Assembly (NCBI GenBank): GCA_900548675.1
Contig: URLJ01000003.1
Location: 36,311-100,310 of the forward strand
Reading direction: 5' to 3'
DNA from: an uncultured Mollicutes bacterium
GTDB lineage: Bacteria > Bacillota_I > Bacilli_A > ML615J-28 > CAG-313
DNA length: 64,000 nucleotides
Part shown: positions 27,556-37,018 of the stretch, piece by piece
How the letters are laid out: the number at the start of each line of letters is the position of its first letter
Numbering within the stretch: the stretch's first letter is position 1
Made by a program: the position numbers and the translations under genes
The notes under the pieces: model-generated
What the model saw: the letters and a program-made list of their open reading frames with translations, nothing else
The model's database searches: none
What the model was told of the DNA's origin: nothing

Positions 27556-28692
27556 ATGAGAAAAGTTGAATTTATCAAACCAAATATGGACATCGATGAT
27601 GAATTTGCAAGCGATAAAAATTATCTTAAAATAAGAATTTCCCCACTTGAACGTGGCTATGGTCAAACAATTGGGAATTCACTAAGAAGAGTTTTATTAT
27701 CATCTTTACCAGGCTCTGCAGCTGTAGCTATATCAATTGATGGTGTAGCACATGAATTTGCAACTGTGCCTGGTGTAATCGAAGATGTTACAGAAATCAT
27801 TCTAAATATGAAAAATGTTATTTTCACAATTAATCATGATGAAAATGAACAAGGTTTATTTGGCGATGAAAACACAGTATATGAAAGTTTCTTAGAAAAA
27901 GTTAATGACACTGATCAAGAAGTTGAAGTTACTGCTGCTGATATTAATTTGAATTTTGCCCAAATACTTCCATATGGAGAACAAAGTTTCCCACAAGTAA
28001 AGGTTATTAATCCTAATCAATTAATATGTACTTTATCACCAAAGAGTAAAATTAGAATGACAATTCGCATTCGTACGGGTGTAGGATACGTTAATGCTGA
28101 TGAAAATAAACGTTACTGCAAAGAAAATAACAACCGCATCATCGGTTTGTTACCAATTGATTCAATCTTTACTCCTGTTGTTAAATGTCGTTATACCGTT
28201 GAAAAAACACGTTATGAGGATAATTTCAACTGTGATTTATTAACATTTGAAATCTGGACAAATGGTAGTGTTGAACCTACAACCGCTTTGTCTTTAGCTT
28301 CAAAATTTTTAATTGAACATTTCAAGGTAATTGAAAACTTAAATGAATTCATTAAAGAACGTGAATTTATTAAACAAACAGTTGCCCCTGTTCAAAATAA
28401 GAAACTTGATATGAAGATTGAAGATTTAGATTTATCTGTACGTTCTTATAATTGCTTGAAACGTGCTAACATTAATACAGTTGGTGAATTAACACAAAAA
28501 ACTGAAGAAGAAATGATGAAAGTACGTAACTTAGGTCGTAAGAGTCTAAAAGAAGTAATTGAAAAACTTCGTGCTAATGGCTTAAGTTTAAAACCAAGTG
28601 AAGGAATGTCAATCTTCGGTGATGATGAAGATGAAGAACTAGAAGAAAGAGAAGAAGAAGTCGTTTTAGAAGATAACGACAATCTCGAATAA
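27556..28692 (+). CDS. rpoA: RNA polymerase subunit alpha (with extra loop and acidic tail)
   Basis: Scaffold of the RNA polymerase core and contact for activators. The N-terminal domain has SPLERGYGQTIGNSLRRVLL and GVIEDVTEIILNMKN; the C-terminal domain has LDLSVRSYNCLKRANINTVG and RNLGRKSLKEVIEKL. At 378 residues it is about 60 longer than Bacillus alpha: an extra loop after residue 90 (NHDENEQGLFGDENTVYESF region) and a strongly acidic tail of about 25 residues (DDEDEELEEREEEVVLEDND). The tail may be lineage-specific. AAGGAGG precedes the ATG. Confidence 0.97.
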   Translation: MRKVEFIKPNMDIDDEFASDKNYLKIRISPLERGYGQTIGNSLRRVLLSSLPGSAAVAISIDGVAHEFATVPGVIEDVTEIILNMKNVIFTINHDENEQGLFGDENTVYESFLEKVNDTDQEVEVTAADINLNFAQILPYGEQSFPQVKVINPNQLICTLSPKSKIRMTIRIRTGVGYVNADENKRYCKENNNRIIGLLPIDSIFTPVVKCRYTVEKTRYEDNFNCDLLTFEIWTNGSVEPTTALSLASKFLIEHFKVIENLNEFIKEREFIKQTVAPVQNKKLDMKIEDLDLSVRSYNCLKRANINTVGELTQKTEEEMMKVRNLGRKSLKEVIEKLRANGLSLKPSEGMSIFGDDEDEELEEREEEVVLEDNDNLE

Positions 28693-28718
28693 CTATTAGA
28701 AAAGGAGATTATTAATAT

Positions 28719-29081
28719 ATGTCAATGGGCTATCGTACATTAAGTCGTAAAAGCTGGCAAAGAAAAGCATTACTTCGCGATTTAATCACTGATTTAATTA
28801 TTAATGGTCGAATTGAAACTACTGAAGCAAAAGCAAAAGAACTAAAACGTTTAGCAGATCGCATGGTTACACTAGGTAAAAAAGGTGATTTACATGCTCG
28901 TAGACTTGCCGCTGAAATGGTTCGTTTTGAAAAAGCCGAAGATGGCCAATTCGCAATTCAAAAACTATTTGATGAAATTGCCCCTAAATATAAAGATCGT
29001 AATGGTGGATATACAAGAGTATTAAAAACTACTGTTCGTCGTGGGGATGCTACTCAAATGGCTATCATTGAATTTATCTAA
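28719..29081 (+). CDS. rplQ: 50S ribosomal protein L17
   Basis: A 120-residue protein and last gene of the ribosomal operon. [40 protein letters not shown] and [20 protein letters not shown] identify it. The start at 28719 is the nearest to AAGGAG; the Met two codons later would be too far. A strong terminator follows. Confidence 0.98.
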   Translation: MSMGYRTLSRKSWQRKALLRDLITDLIINGRIETTEAKAKELKRLADRMVTLGKKGDLHARRLAAEMVRFEKAEDGQFAIQKLFDEIAPKYKDRNGGYTRVLKTTVRRGDATQMAIIEFI

Positions 29082-29112
29082 TAAAAGATAATCAAAACAT
29101 TTTGTATAAAAT

Positions 29113-29141
29113 AAGCTCTCTAGCGTTAGAGAGCTTTTTTT
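29113..29141 (+). terminator. Terminator of the ribosomal operon
   Basis: Perfect 10-bp stem AAGCTCTCTA/TAGAGAGCTT (29113-29122, 29127-29136) with a GCGT loop and a T-run. Confidence 0.92.
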
Positions 29142-29152
29142 CTTTCTATATA

Positions 29153-29182
29153 TTAACAAAGAAAGTACTTATGTGATATAAT
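29153..29182 (+). promoter_or_regulatory. Promoter of the three-gene surface module
   Basis: TTAACA (29153-29158), 18-nt spacer, TATAAT (29177-29182) with TGA extension. It lies 44 nt before the first gene. Confidence 0.72.
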
Positions 29183-29226
29183 ACTAATATAGATAATCTA
29201 AATTATTACAATACAAGGAGGACAAC

Positions 29227-29766
29227 ATGGAAAATTATGTAAAGGCCATTACATTTTCTGGATATGTAAATATAGTTATGGCCTTTTTTATTGTTACTGC
29301 AATCATAGCCTTGATAGTGTTATATTGTACAAAGGGGAGTAAAAAAACAAAGCCGTTTTGGCACAATGCTTTGCTTATTCCTTCACTAATATCGCTATCA
29401 AATATAGTAGTATCATTAGTGCAACAATTTTTGATTAGCGGAGTGGCTATCTTTAGAATCAATTTATCAACATTTATGTTAGTTTTTGGAATTATAAAAC
29501 TAGTTATTGTAGGGGCAAGTGCCCTTTCATTCATAGTATTAGCTATTATAACTTTAATAAAATATAGTAAATTAACTGATATTAAAGAAGAAATTGCGCC
29601 TGAGATAATATGTTCATGTGGTGAACATAATCTAAGTAATAGTGTTTATTGTAAGAAGTGTGGTAAAAAGTTAGTCGCACTGAAGATGAATTTTTGTCCT
29701 AAATGTGGAACAAAAATAAAAGATGAATTCTGCTACTGCAATAAATGCGGAAAGAAACTAAGATAA
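29227..29766 (+). CDS. Membrane protein with two C-terminal zinc ribbons
   Basis: A 179-residue protein of unknown function. Residues 10-125 hold three hydrophobic segments (about 13-35, 48-70, 80-112). The C-terminus has paired zinc ribbons: CSCGEHNLSNSVYCKKCGKK, then FCPKCGTKIKDEFCYCNKCG, eight cysteines in C-x-C and C-x2-C spacing. It is first of a three-gene unit, 13 bp before the next start, with AAGGAGG. Zinc-ribbon membrane proteins of this type are common but uncharacterised in gut Firmicutes. A role with the giant repeat protein downstream is suggested only by position. Confidence 0.7.
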   Translation: MENYVKAITFSGYVNIVMAFFIVTAIIALIVLYCTKGSKKTKPFWHNALLIPSLISLSNIVVSLVQQFLISGVAIFRINLSTFMLVFGIIKLVIVGASALSFIVLAIITLIKYSKLTDIKEEIAPEIICSCGEHNLSNSVYCKKCGKKLVALKMNFCPKCGTKIKDEFCYCNKCGKKLR

Positions 29767-29779
29767 AGAGGTGCTCATC

Positions 29780-30931
29780 ATGTTAACATTTTATATTTTA
29801 ATTCTTTTAGTCAGTACATTACTACTACAAGAGTATTATAGTAATAAAAAAATAAAAGACAATAAAAGTATCTTTCTAATCATCGCTAGTATGATTCTAC
29901 TTCTTTTTGGTTTTTTAGAGACACTTTTGCCAATTCTTTATACTAACGTCTTTTTAAGTATACTTTGGCAATTAAACAACCAAGTAGCTTTATTACTCGC
30001 TCTTACATTCGTGATTTTTTATTTTGTTAAAATAAAGAAATTTAAAGAAGAAACGCCAAAACTAAAATTAGTTATATATATATTAATAACCATTGCTCTG
30101 GGATTAATATTCATAGTAAATGGTATTAATATATTATTTGATATTTTAGCGCGTTTATTATCTAATGGCTCTTATCGCATTTTTTCTGTTTATGCAATCG
30201 TTCAAAAAGTAACATTTCTAGTTACTTTTATAGCTGCATTATTATATATTGCATCTATAGTATGTATTATTATATATAGAAGTAGATTAGCTAGAAACTT
30301 AAAAAATGTTATAATAAAGACTAATAAAAACATTCTTGACCTTATATATAAGCCTTCTAAAGTAAATAACACTTTACCAGTAATTTTACTAATTGCTTCA
30401 CTCCTAATATCTTCTGCTGTATATGTTCTTTATAGTCTTGATATTATAAGAGTAAACATTTTTTCATTAAATATCAAAGGATATTATATATTCCCAATCT
30501 TTATCTTAAACGCTTCTGCTGTATATGTTATTACAAGTTTATATTTATTTACTAATTTTAGTAAGAAAAATAATGGCAAGCGAGATATTCTACTAACTAT
30601 AATGGCCGCTATTTTTCTGGCTGCAGCACTTGGCATTACGGCCTTAGCTATTATAAATAAAGATATGTATGTGATATTCAGCACAGTATTATGGATAGTA
30701 CCTATTATGATTGTATATTTAATACTATTTGTAATCAAAAGAACTAAATATTTTTCATTGAAACATCTCATTTTTACTCTTATAGCGAAATTAACAATTG
30801 TATTTATGGTGTTAGATTTAGCTGTAATCCTCATTAGTGATTTAGCTATACTTATGGCATATGTTTTTGTCATTACTAAAAATACCGATGAAGAATTAAT
30901 TGAAATTGAGGAGGGTAAAGAAAATGAATAA
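29780..30931 (+). CDS. Polytopic membrane protein of unknown function
   Basis: A 383-residue protein with about ten hydrophobic segments spread over its whole length and an acidic tail (DEELIEIEEGKENE). No transporter or enzyme motif recognised. The ATG at 29780 is preferred to a GTG at 29771 because AGAGGTG fits it. It overlaps the start of the giant BspA-like gene by 8 bp, whose ribosome binding site (GAGGAGGG) lies inside its last codons. That tight linkage suggests the two are made together, perhaps for anchoring or display. Confidence 0.65.
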   Translation: MLTFYILILLVSTLLLQEYYSNKKIKDNKSIFLIIASMILLLFGFLETLLPILYTNVFLSILWQLNNQVALLLALTFVIFYFVKIKKFKEETPKLKLVIYILITIALGLIFIVNGINILFDILARLLSNGSYRIFSVYAIVQKVTFLVTFIAALLYIASIVCIIIYRSRLARNLKNVIIKTNKNILDLIYKPSKVNNTLPVILLIASLLISSAVYVLYSLDIIRVNIFSLNIKGYYIFPIFILNASAVYVITSLYLFTNFSKKNNGKRDILLTIMAAIFLAAALGITALAIINKDMYVIFSTVLWIVPIMIVYLILFVIKRTKYFSLKHLIFTLIAKLTIVFMVLDLAVILISDLAILMAYVFVITKNTDEELIEIEEGKENE

Positions 30932-33900
30932 ACCATTAAAATTAATATTTACCATTATAACTAGTATTCTTCTTATATTTACACTTTTTGTAAGCATTCT
31001 CTTTACCATTAATATAAATTTAAAATTAGCTGTTAAAGGATGCAACTATGATTTAATATCAAGGGATAATGATGGTAATTACAGTATTGTTATTAATGAA
31101 TTCACAAGTGATACACTATATATACCTTTTAACATTAGCAGTATCACATTAGGAAAAAGAACTGATAAATTGTTAAAGTCTAAAAATAATTTAAAAGTAA
31201 TTACAGTTGATAAAAATAACGCTTATTATTTTTCCGAAAATAATTATTTATTACAATCTATAGATGATTCAACTAATTATAATATATGTATACTAGCTTG
31301 TAATGAATCGAAAGAATTATTGCCAACAACTAAAATAATAGGAAAACTTGCTTTTGCAGGTTGTGAAAAGATAACATCTTTTAATTCTTTAAATGTTGAA
31401 ACGATAGAAGATGAAGCTTTCTATGGATGCATTAATTTAGATAATGCTATTCTTACAAAGACTGTTCAAATAATTAGACATGGTGCTTTCACAAATTGTA
31501 AGAAATTAACAATATTTACCGATTATACAAATCTTCCCTTTGGATGGAAGGACGGAATAACTGAAGATATAAAAGTATCATATAAAAATGAAGGAACAAT
31601 CGCTAAAATAGGTGACTTCATATATGAACTAAAAGAAGATGTATTAGTTAACTACTTACATGTAGCGAAAATTTTAAAATATGTTGGAACAGATAGTAAT
31701 GTTGTAATCAGAAACATAGTTAATTACGCAGGTTACAGTTATACAGTTAATGAAATATCAGCAAGTATTTTTGATAACTTTAAAGATGTAGAACATCTAG
31801 CAATACCAAATACCATAACTAAAATAGAAGATGGAGCATTTGATGATTGTAATAATCTAATATATAACCGATTTGATCAAGGATATTATCTAGGAGACAC
31901 TAGAAATCCATATAACGTATTTATAAAAGCAGTTAGTAACGATATTAGCACAATAACTATCAATAAAAATACTGAAATATTCTACGGAACAGGCTTAAAA
32001 GACTGTAAAGTTCTAAGCAAAATATCTATGAGAGAAGTATATGGTGGCTATTTAGCATATATCTTTGGAGGTAAAGACTGCAAGTTTAACGAGGTGTATG
32101 TGCCTAGTACTTTAAAAGAAGTTACAATAACTGACTGTTCTGAAATAAATAGTTTTGCATTTTATAATTGTAATAACATCGCCAAAATAGAATTACCAAA
32201 AAATATTACGAAAATTGGATATAAAGCATTTTATGGATGTAATAACCTCACAACTATTAACCTACCAAACAGCATAAAACAAATAGGTGAAGGTGCATTT
32301 AGATATTGTAGTGGATTGAAAAGTATCACTATACCTAGTAATTTGAAAACAATAGAAAAAGAAGTATTCGCAAATTGTAAAAATCTAACAAACATTGTAA
32401 TTCCTAAAAGCGTAAATAGTATCGAAATAGGAGCATTTACAGGATGTGAAAAATTAGAAAAAATCATCTTGCCATTTATAGGTAATGGAAGTGATGAGGC
32501 ACATTTTGGATATATCTTTGGAGCAAGTTCTTATTCTAATAATAGAAGTTATGTCCCAACAAACTTAAAAGAAGTAATAATAACAGGTGGTACAAGTATA
32601 GGAAGTTCTGCATTCTATAATTGCAGTAGTCTAACTAGTATAGAAATTCCAAATAGCGTAACAAGTATAAGAAATTATGCATTCTATAATTGTAGTAGTC
32701 TAACTAGTATAGAAATTCCAAATAGCGTAACAAGTATAGGAATGGCTGCATTCTATGAATGCAGTAGTTTAACAAGTATAGAAATCCCAAATACTGTCAC
32801 AAGTATTGGGTCAGGTGCATTCAATAGTTGCAGTAGTCTAACTAGTATAACAATCCCAACTAGCGTAACAAGTATAGAACAAAGTGCATTCTACAATTGC
32901 AGTAGCCTATCAAGTATATCCTTACCGTTTGTAGGTAATGGAAGTGAGCGTACGCATTTAGGATATATCTTTGGAGCGAATAGTTATTATGATAATAGTA
33001 GTTATGTTCCAACAAGCTTAAAAGAAGTAATAATAACAGGCGGTACAAGTATAGGAAGATATGCATTCTATGATTGCAGTAGTCTAACAAGTATAGAAAT
33101 CCCAAATAGTGTAACAAGTATAGGGGATTATGCATTCTCTGGATGCACTAGTCTAACAAGTATAACCTTACCATTTGTAGGTAATGGAAATGGTAAATCA
33201 CATTTTGGTTATATCTTTGGAGCGAATAGTTATTATGATAATAGTAGTTATGTCTCAACAAGTTTAAAAGAAGTAATAATTACAACTGGAGATACTCTTG
33301 ATGATTATGCATTTTATAATTGTAATAATGTAACTCATATAGAGTTACCTAATAGTCTAATTAATATAGGAAGTCATGCATTTGAAAAATGTAATTTACT
33401 AGAAACTGTTATGGCTGTTAATGTCGAAGTTATTGGTGACTATGCTTTTTCTGATGCGATTAACATTACAAGAATTAATACCGAAACAGATGGAGAAATC
33501 AAACTTGGTAAAAATTGTGTTTCAATTGGCGATTATGCTTTTAAAAATTTATCTATGATTAGTAAAGTTGAAATACTTTCAAACAATGTTTCTTATGGAA
33601 AAGCAGTGTTCTATGGTATGAATAATATTAAAACATTATATATGTCTAGCAAATCATCAAAATCTGAAATGTTTACAATATCTAATAGTTCTAGTTATCC
33701 ATGGCGTTTATCAGGTGATAAATATATAAGCGGTAATAAAGGTGTAAATAATAGTACATCAACAATTACATTTACTTTCACTCAAGCTTTGACTATCAAT
33801 ATTAGTTATAGTGTTAGTTCAGAAGCTAGCTATGATAAATTCTACTTAAAACATAATAGCACAACGGTTATAGATGGAATATCAGGAAATAGTACTGGTA

Positions 33901-36071
33901 CGAGAACGATTTTGGTTAGCCCAAGTGATAAATTAGTATTCTCTTACTCAAAAGATGGTAGTAGTGCAAGCGGAAATGATCAGGCTCAATTTAGTTATAC
34001 TATAACTGATGTTGGTTATTCTTATTTGGGTAACTATTTTGAAGAAGATAGCACCAATAGTATCGTCCCAACTACACTTGAAGATGTTACAATAACAAAT
34101 TGTGAAAACTTATCATCAAGTTTTCTTAGTGGAATCTCAAGTATTAAAAATATTTCATTACCTGATACTATTACAATCGAAAACGAAGCCTTTGCAGACT
34201 GCGTTAATCTTCATACGATAAGCATATCAAATGAATTCACTAAAATTGGTGATTCAGTTTTTAGTAATTGTAGCAACTTAACAAATGTGTATTACAAAGG
34301 AACAATAGAAGATTGGTGTAAAATACCATTTAATAATGAATATTCCAATCCAATGTACTATGCAAGTCATATATATATGTTAAATGAAAACAATGAATAC
34401 CAAGAAGTAACAGAAATAGTAATACCTGAAACAATTATTGAGATAGGTAATTATCAATTCTCTGGTTTTAAAAATGTAACAAATATATTAATATCAAGTA
34501 GTGTAACAAGTATCTGTGTAGGTGCATTTTCAGGCACTGATAATTTGACATGTATTAAAGTAGATAGTGGAAATAAAGTATATGATTCTAGAGATAATTG
34601 TAATGCGATAATAGAAACTGCTACTAATACATTAGTTATAGGATTTATGAATACAATAATACCTAGCACTATTACAAGGATAGGAGAGTATGCATTCAGT
34701 TATTGCAATAATTTAATAAGTATAGAAATCCCAACTAGCGTCACAAGCATAGGACAAAGTGCATTCTCTGGTTGTAGTAGTTTAACAAGTATAGAAATCC
34801 CAGATAGTGTCATAAGTATAGGAAGCTCTGCATTCTCAGGTTGCAGTAGTCTAACAAGTATAACCTTACCATTTGTAGGTAATGGAAGTGATCAAACACA
34901 TTTTGGATATATCTTTGGAAATGTTCCAACAAGCTTAAAAGAAGTAATAATAACAGGAGGTACAAGTATAGGATATGGAGCATTCTATGGATGTAGTAGT
35001 CTAACAAATATAACAATCCCAAATAGTGTCACGAGTATAGGTGGCGCTGCATTCGAATATTGTACTAGTTTAACAAGTATAGAAATTCCAAGTAGTGTCA
35101 CAAGTATAGAAGGTTCTGCATTCAAAGATTGTAGTAGTCTTACAAATGTAGTAATTTCAAATAGTGTCACAAGTATAGGAAACTCTGCATTCGAAGGATG
35201 TAGTAGTCTAACAAGTATAGAAATCCCAAATAGTGTCACAAGTATAGGAAGCTCTACATTCGAAGGATGCAGTAGTCTAACAAGCATAACCATGCCGTTT
35301 GTGGGTAATGGAAGTAATCAAACGCATTTTGGATATATTTTTGGAGCAAGTTCTTATTCTGATAATAGTAAATATGTACAAACGAGTTTAAAAGAAGTAA
35401 TAATAACAAGTGTTACAAGCATAGGAAGTTCTGCATTCTATGGATGCAGTAGTCTAACAAGTATAGAAATACCAAATAGTGTCAGAAGTATAGAATGGTA
35501 TGCATTCGGAGGATGTAGTAGTCTTACAAGTATGACCTTACCATTTGTAGGTAATGGAAGTGATAAGGCACATTTTGGATATATTTTTGGAGCCAGTTCC
35601 TGTTCCGATAATAGTACTTATGTTCCAATAAGTCTAAAAGAAGTAATAATAACGGGTGGTACAAGTATAGGAAATTATGCATTCGAAGGATGTAGTAGTT
35701 TAACAAGTATAGAAATCCCAAATAGTGTCACAAGTATAGGGGAGGATGCATTCAGAAACTGTAGTAGTCTAACAAGTATAGAAATCCCAAATAGTGTCAC
35801 AAGTATAGGATATGGGACATTCTATAATTGTAATAGTCTAACAAGTATAACAATACCAGATAGCGTCACAAGTATAGGAAGTTATGCATTCGATGATTGC
35901 AGTAGTTTAACAAGTATAGAGATTCCAGATAGTGTCACAAGTATAGGAAGATATGCATTCTATAGATGTAGTAATCTAACTATATACTGTGAGGCTAATT
36001 CCAAGCCAGATGGTTGGGCTTCTAATTGGAATTCTAGTAATTGCCCTGTAGTATGGGGATACAAGAAATAA
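30924..36071 (+). CDS. Giant BspA-like leucine-rich-repeat surface protein
   Basis: A 1,715-residue protein. Residues 5-27 form one hydrophobic segment without a lipobox, so it is either a signal peptide or an N-terminal anchor. Most of the rest is LRR_5 (BspA/TpLRR) repeat of about 23 residues with core SLTSIEIPNSVTSIGxxAFx. At least six longer modules LPFVGNGSD-x-THFGYIFG plus TSLKEVIITGGTSIG interrupt the array, with two degenerate ones. Residues about 910-1035 are a non-repeat beta-rich domain. The end (PDGWASNWNSSNCPVVWGYK) is a usual BspA terminus. No LPxTG or C-terminal membrane segment. BspA proteins bind host or bacterial ligands; the ligand here is unknown. Confidence 0.9.
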   Translation: MNKPLKLIFTIITSILLIFTLFVSILFTININLKLAVKGCNYDLISRDNDGNYSIVINEFTSDTLYIPFNISSITLGKRTDKLLKSKNNLKVITVDKNNAYYFSENNYLLQSIDDSTNYNICILACNESKELLPTTKIIGKLAFAGCEKITSFNSLNVETIEDEAFYGCINLDNAILTKTVQIIRHGAFTNCKKLTIFTDYTNLPFGWKDGITEDIKVSYKNEGTIAKIGDFIYELKEDVLVNYLHVAKILKYVGTDSNVVIRNIVNYAGYSYTVNEISASIFDNFKDVEHLAIPNTITKIEDGAFDDCNNLIYNRFDQGYYLGDTRNPYNVFIKAVSNDISTITINKNTEIFYGTGLKDCKVLSKISMREVYGGYLAYIFGGKDCKFNEVYVPSTLKEVTITDCSEINSFAFYNCNNIAKIELPKNITKIGYKAFYGCNNLTTINLPNSIKQIGEGAFRYCSGLKSITIPSNLKTIEKEVFANCKNLTNIVIPKSVNSIEIGAFTGCEKLEKIILPFIGNGSDEAHFGYIFGASSYSNNRSYVPTNLKEVIITGGTSIGSSAFYNCSSLTSIEIPNSVTSIRNYAFYNCSSLTSIEIPNSVTSIGMAAFYECSSLTSIEIPNTVTSIGSGAFNSCSSLTSITIPTSVTSIEQSAFYNCSSLSSISLPFVGNGSERTHLGYIFGANSYYDNSSYVPTSLKEVIITGGTSIGRYAFYDCSSLTSIEIPNSVTSIGDYAFSGCTSLTSITLPFVGNGNGKSHFGYIFGANSYYDNSSYVSTSLKEVIITTGDTLDDYAFYNCNNVTHIELPNSLINIGSHAFEKCNLLETVMAVNVEVIGDYAFSDAINITRINTETDGEIKLGKNCVSIGDYAFKNLSMISKVEILSNNVSYGKAVFYGMNNIKTLYMSSKSSKSEMFTISNSSSYPWRLSGDKYISGNKGVNNSTSTITFTFTQALTINISYSVSSEASYDKFYLKHNSTTVIDGISGNSTGTRTILVSPSDKLVFSYSKDGSSASGNDQAQFSYTITDVGYSYLGNYFEEDSTNSIVPTTLEDVTITNCENLSSSFLSGISSIKNISLPDTITIENEAFADCVNLHTISISNEFTKIGDSVFSNCSNLTNVYYKGTIEDWCKIPFNNEYSNPMYYASHIYMLNENNEYQEVTEIVIPETIIEIGNYQFSGFKNVTNILISSSVTSICVGAFSGTDNLTCIKVDSGNKVYDSRDNCNAIIETATNTLVIGFMNTIIPSTITRIGEYAFSYCNNLISIEIPTSVTSIGQSAFSGCSSLTSIEIPDSVISIGSSAFSGCSSLTSITLPFVGNGSDQTHFGYIFGNVPTSLKEVIITGGTSIGYGAFYGCSSLTNITIPNSVTSIGGAAFEYCTSLTSIEIPSSVTSIEGSAFKDCSSLTNVVISNSVTSIGNSAFEGCSSLTSIEIPNSVTSIGSSTFEGCSSLTSITMPFVGNGSNQTHFGYIFGASSYSDNSKYVQTSLKEVIITSVTSIGSSAFYGCSSLTSIEIPNSVRSIEWYAFGGCSSLTSMTLPFVGNGSDKAHFGYIFGASSCSDNSTYVPISLKEVIITGGTSIGNYAFEGCSSLTSIEIPNSVTSIGEDAFRNCSSLTSIEIPNSVTSIGYGTFYNCNSLTSITIPDSVTSIGSYAFDDCSSLTSIEIPDSVTSIGRYAFYRCSNLTIYCEANSKPDGWASNWNSSNCPVVWGYKK
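32590..35985 (+). repeat. Near-identical tandem repeats inside the BspA-like gene
   Basis: DNA-level repeats of about 69 bp (AGTAGTCTAACAAGTATAGA type) plus a longer module seen near 32470, 32920, 33170, 34865, 35290 and 35540. Identity between copies is high even at third positions, which points to recent duplication or recombination within the gene. The copy near 34865 lacks about 10 residues of the others. Confidence 0.85.
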
Positions 36072-36087
36072 GATAAAATAATATAAC

Positions 36088-36130
36088 AAGCAGTTAAGTA
36101 AACTATAGATGTTTATTTAACTGCTTTTAT
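36088..36130 (+). terminator. Terminator of the BspA module
   Basis: 16-bp arms AAGCAGTTAAGTAAAC (36088-36103) and GTTTATTTAACTGCTT (36111-36126), one G-U pair, then TTAT. Confidence 0.82.
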
Positions 36131-36142
36131 TAATTCTTTCTA

Positions 36143-36171
36143 TTGCAAAATCCTTCAAAAAGTGATAAAAT
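36143..36171 (+). promoter_or_regulatory. Promoter of the ecf-truA operon
   Basis: TTGCAA (36143-36148), 17-nt spacer, TAAAAT (36166-36171) with TGA extension. It lies 35 nt before ecfA1. Confidence 0.72.
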
Positions 36172-36205
36172 ATATATAATTATAAGTGGTTTATAGGAGC
36201 ATGAT

Positions 36206-37018
36206 ATGAAAATAACTTTTGATGATGTATCATTCAAATATGATAAAGAAACCCCTAATGTTTTATCAAATGCTAGTTTTACTATTAATAGTGGCGAACT
36301 AACTGCCATTATAGGTAAAAATGGTAGCGGCAAATCAACTATTGTGAAATTGATTGTTGGACTACTTACTCAAGATAGTGGTAATATATATATCGATGAT
36401 ACACTCTTAACAGAGAAATCATCTAGCGCTTTATTATCTAGAATGGGAATGGTTTTTCAAAATCCAGACAACCAGTTTGTCGCATCAACTGTAAAAGATG
36501 ATATCGCGTTTGGACTTGAAAATAGATGTATTGAAACAAGTCTGATGAAAGAAAAAATTAATAAATATGCCAGAATGGTTCGGATGGAAGAGTTTTTAGA
36601 GAAAAGTCCCGAGGAGTTATCCGGAGGACAAAAACAAAGGGTAGCACTCGCTGGTGTGTTAGCTCTTGAAACCGACCTGATAATTATGGATGAAGCGACA
36701 TCTATGCTTGATCCGGAAGGTGTAAAAGAAATTAATGAGATAATAAAAGAATTGAAGAAAAATTTCAGTAAAACTATTATCACTGTTACGCACAATTTAC
36801 AAGAAATAGTTTATGCTGATAATGTTTTAGTACTGGATGGTGGGTGCGTAGTAGCTAGCGGTACTCCTAAAGAAATTTTGCTTAATACTGATCTTTTAGA
36901 AAAAGTTGGTTTGGAAGTGATTGATGCGGTAAAACTAATTAAACGGTTATCAAAGAGTACTATTACCAATAAAAAAGAATGGGAGGATGAAATATGGGAC
37001 TTAGCTTTCAAAATGTAG
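36206..37018 (+). CDS. ecfA1: Energy-coupling factor transporter ATPase EcfA1
   Basis: One of two ABC ATPases powering group II ECF vitamin/metal uptake. The 270 residues have Walker A GKNGSGKST at 37-45, Q-loop region MVFQNPDNQFVASTVKDDIA (typical of EcfA1), signature LSGGQKQR, Walker B LIIMDEATSMLD and the switch His in VTHN. The last 25 bp overlap ecfA2. No S component is encoded here, so it probably serves several S proteins from elsewhere. Confidence 0.95.
   Translation: MKITFDDVSFKYDKETPNVLSNASFTINSGELTAIIGKNGSGKSTIVKLIVGLLTQDSGNIYIDDTLLTEKSSSALLSRMGMVFQNPDNQFVASTVKDDIAFGLENRCIETSLMKEKINKYARMVRMEEFLEKSPEELSGGQKQRVALAGVLALETDLIIMDEATSMLDPEGVKEINEIIKELKKNFSKTIITVTHNLQEIVYADNVLVLDGGCVVASGTPKEILLNTDLLEKVGLEVIDAVKLIKRLSKSTITNKKEWEDEIWDLAFKM

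Noticed and set aside
32590..35985. CRISPR-like array
   Set aside because: The periodic 69-bp repeats are in frame and encode LRR_5 units; there are no unique spacers.
30924..36071. Sortase (LPxTG) anchor on the BspA-like protein
   Set aside because: The C-terminus ends in the BspA-type VVWGYKK without LPxTG or a hydrophobic tail.
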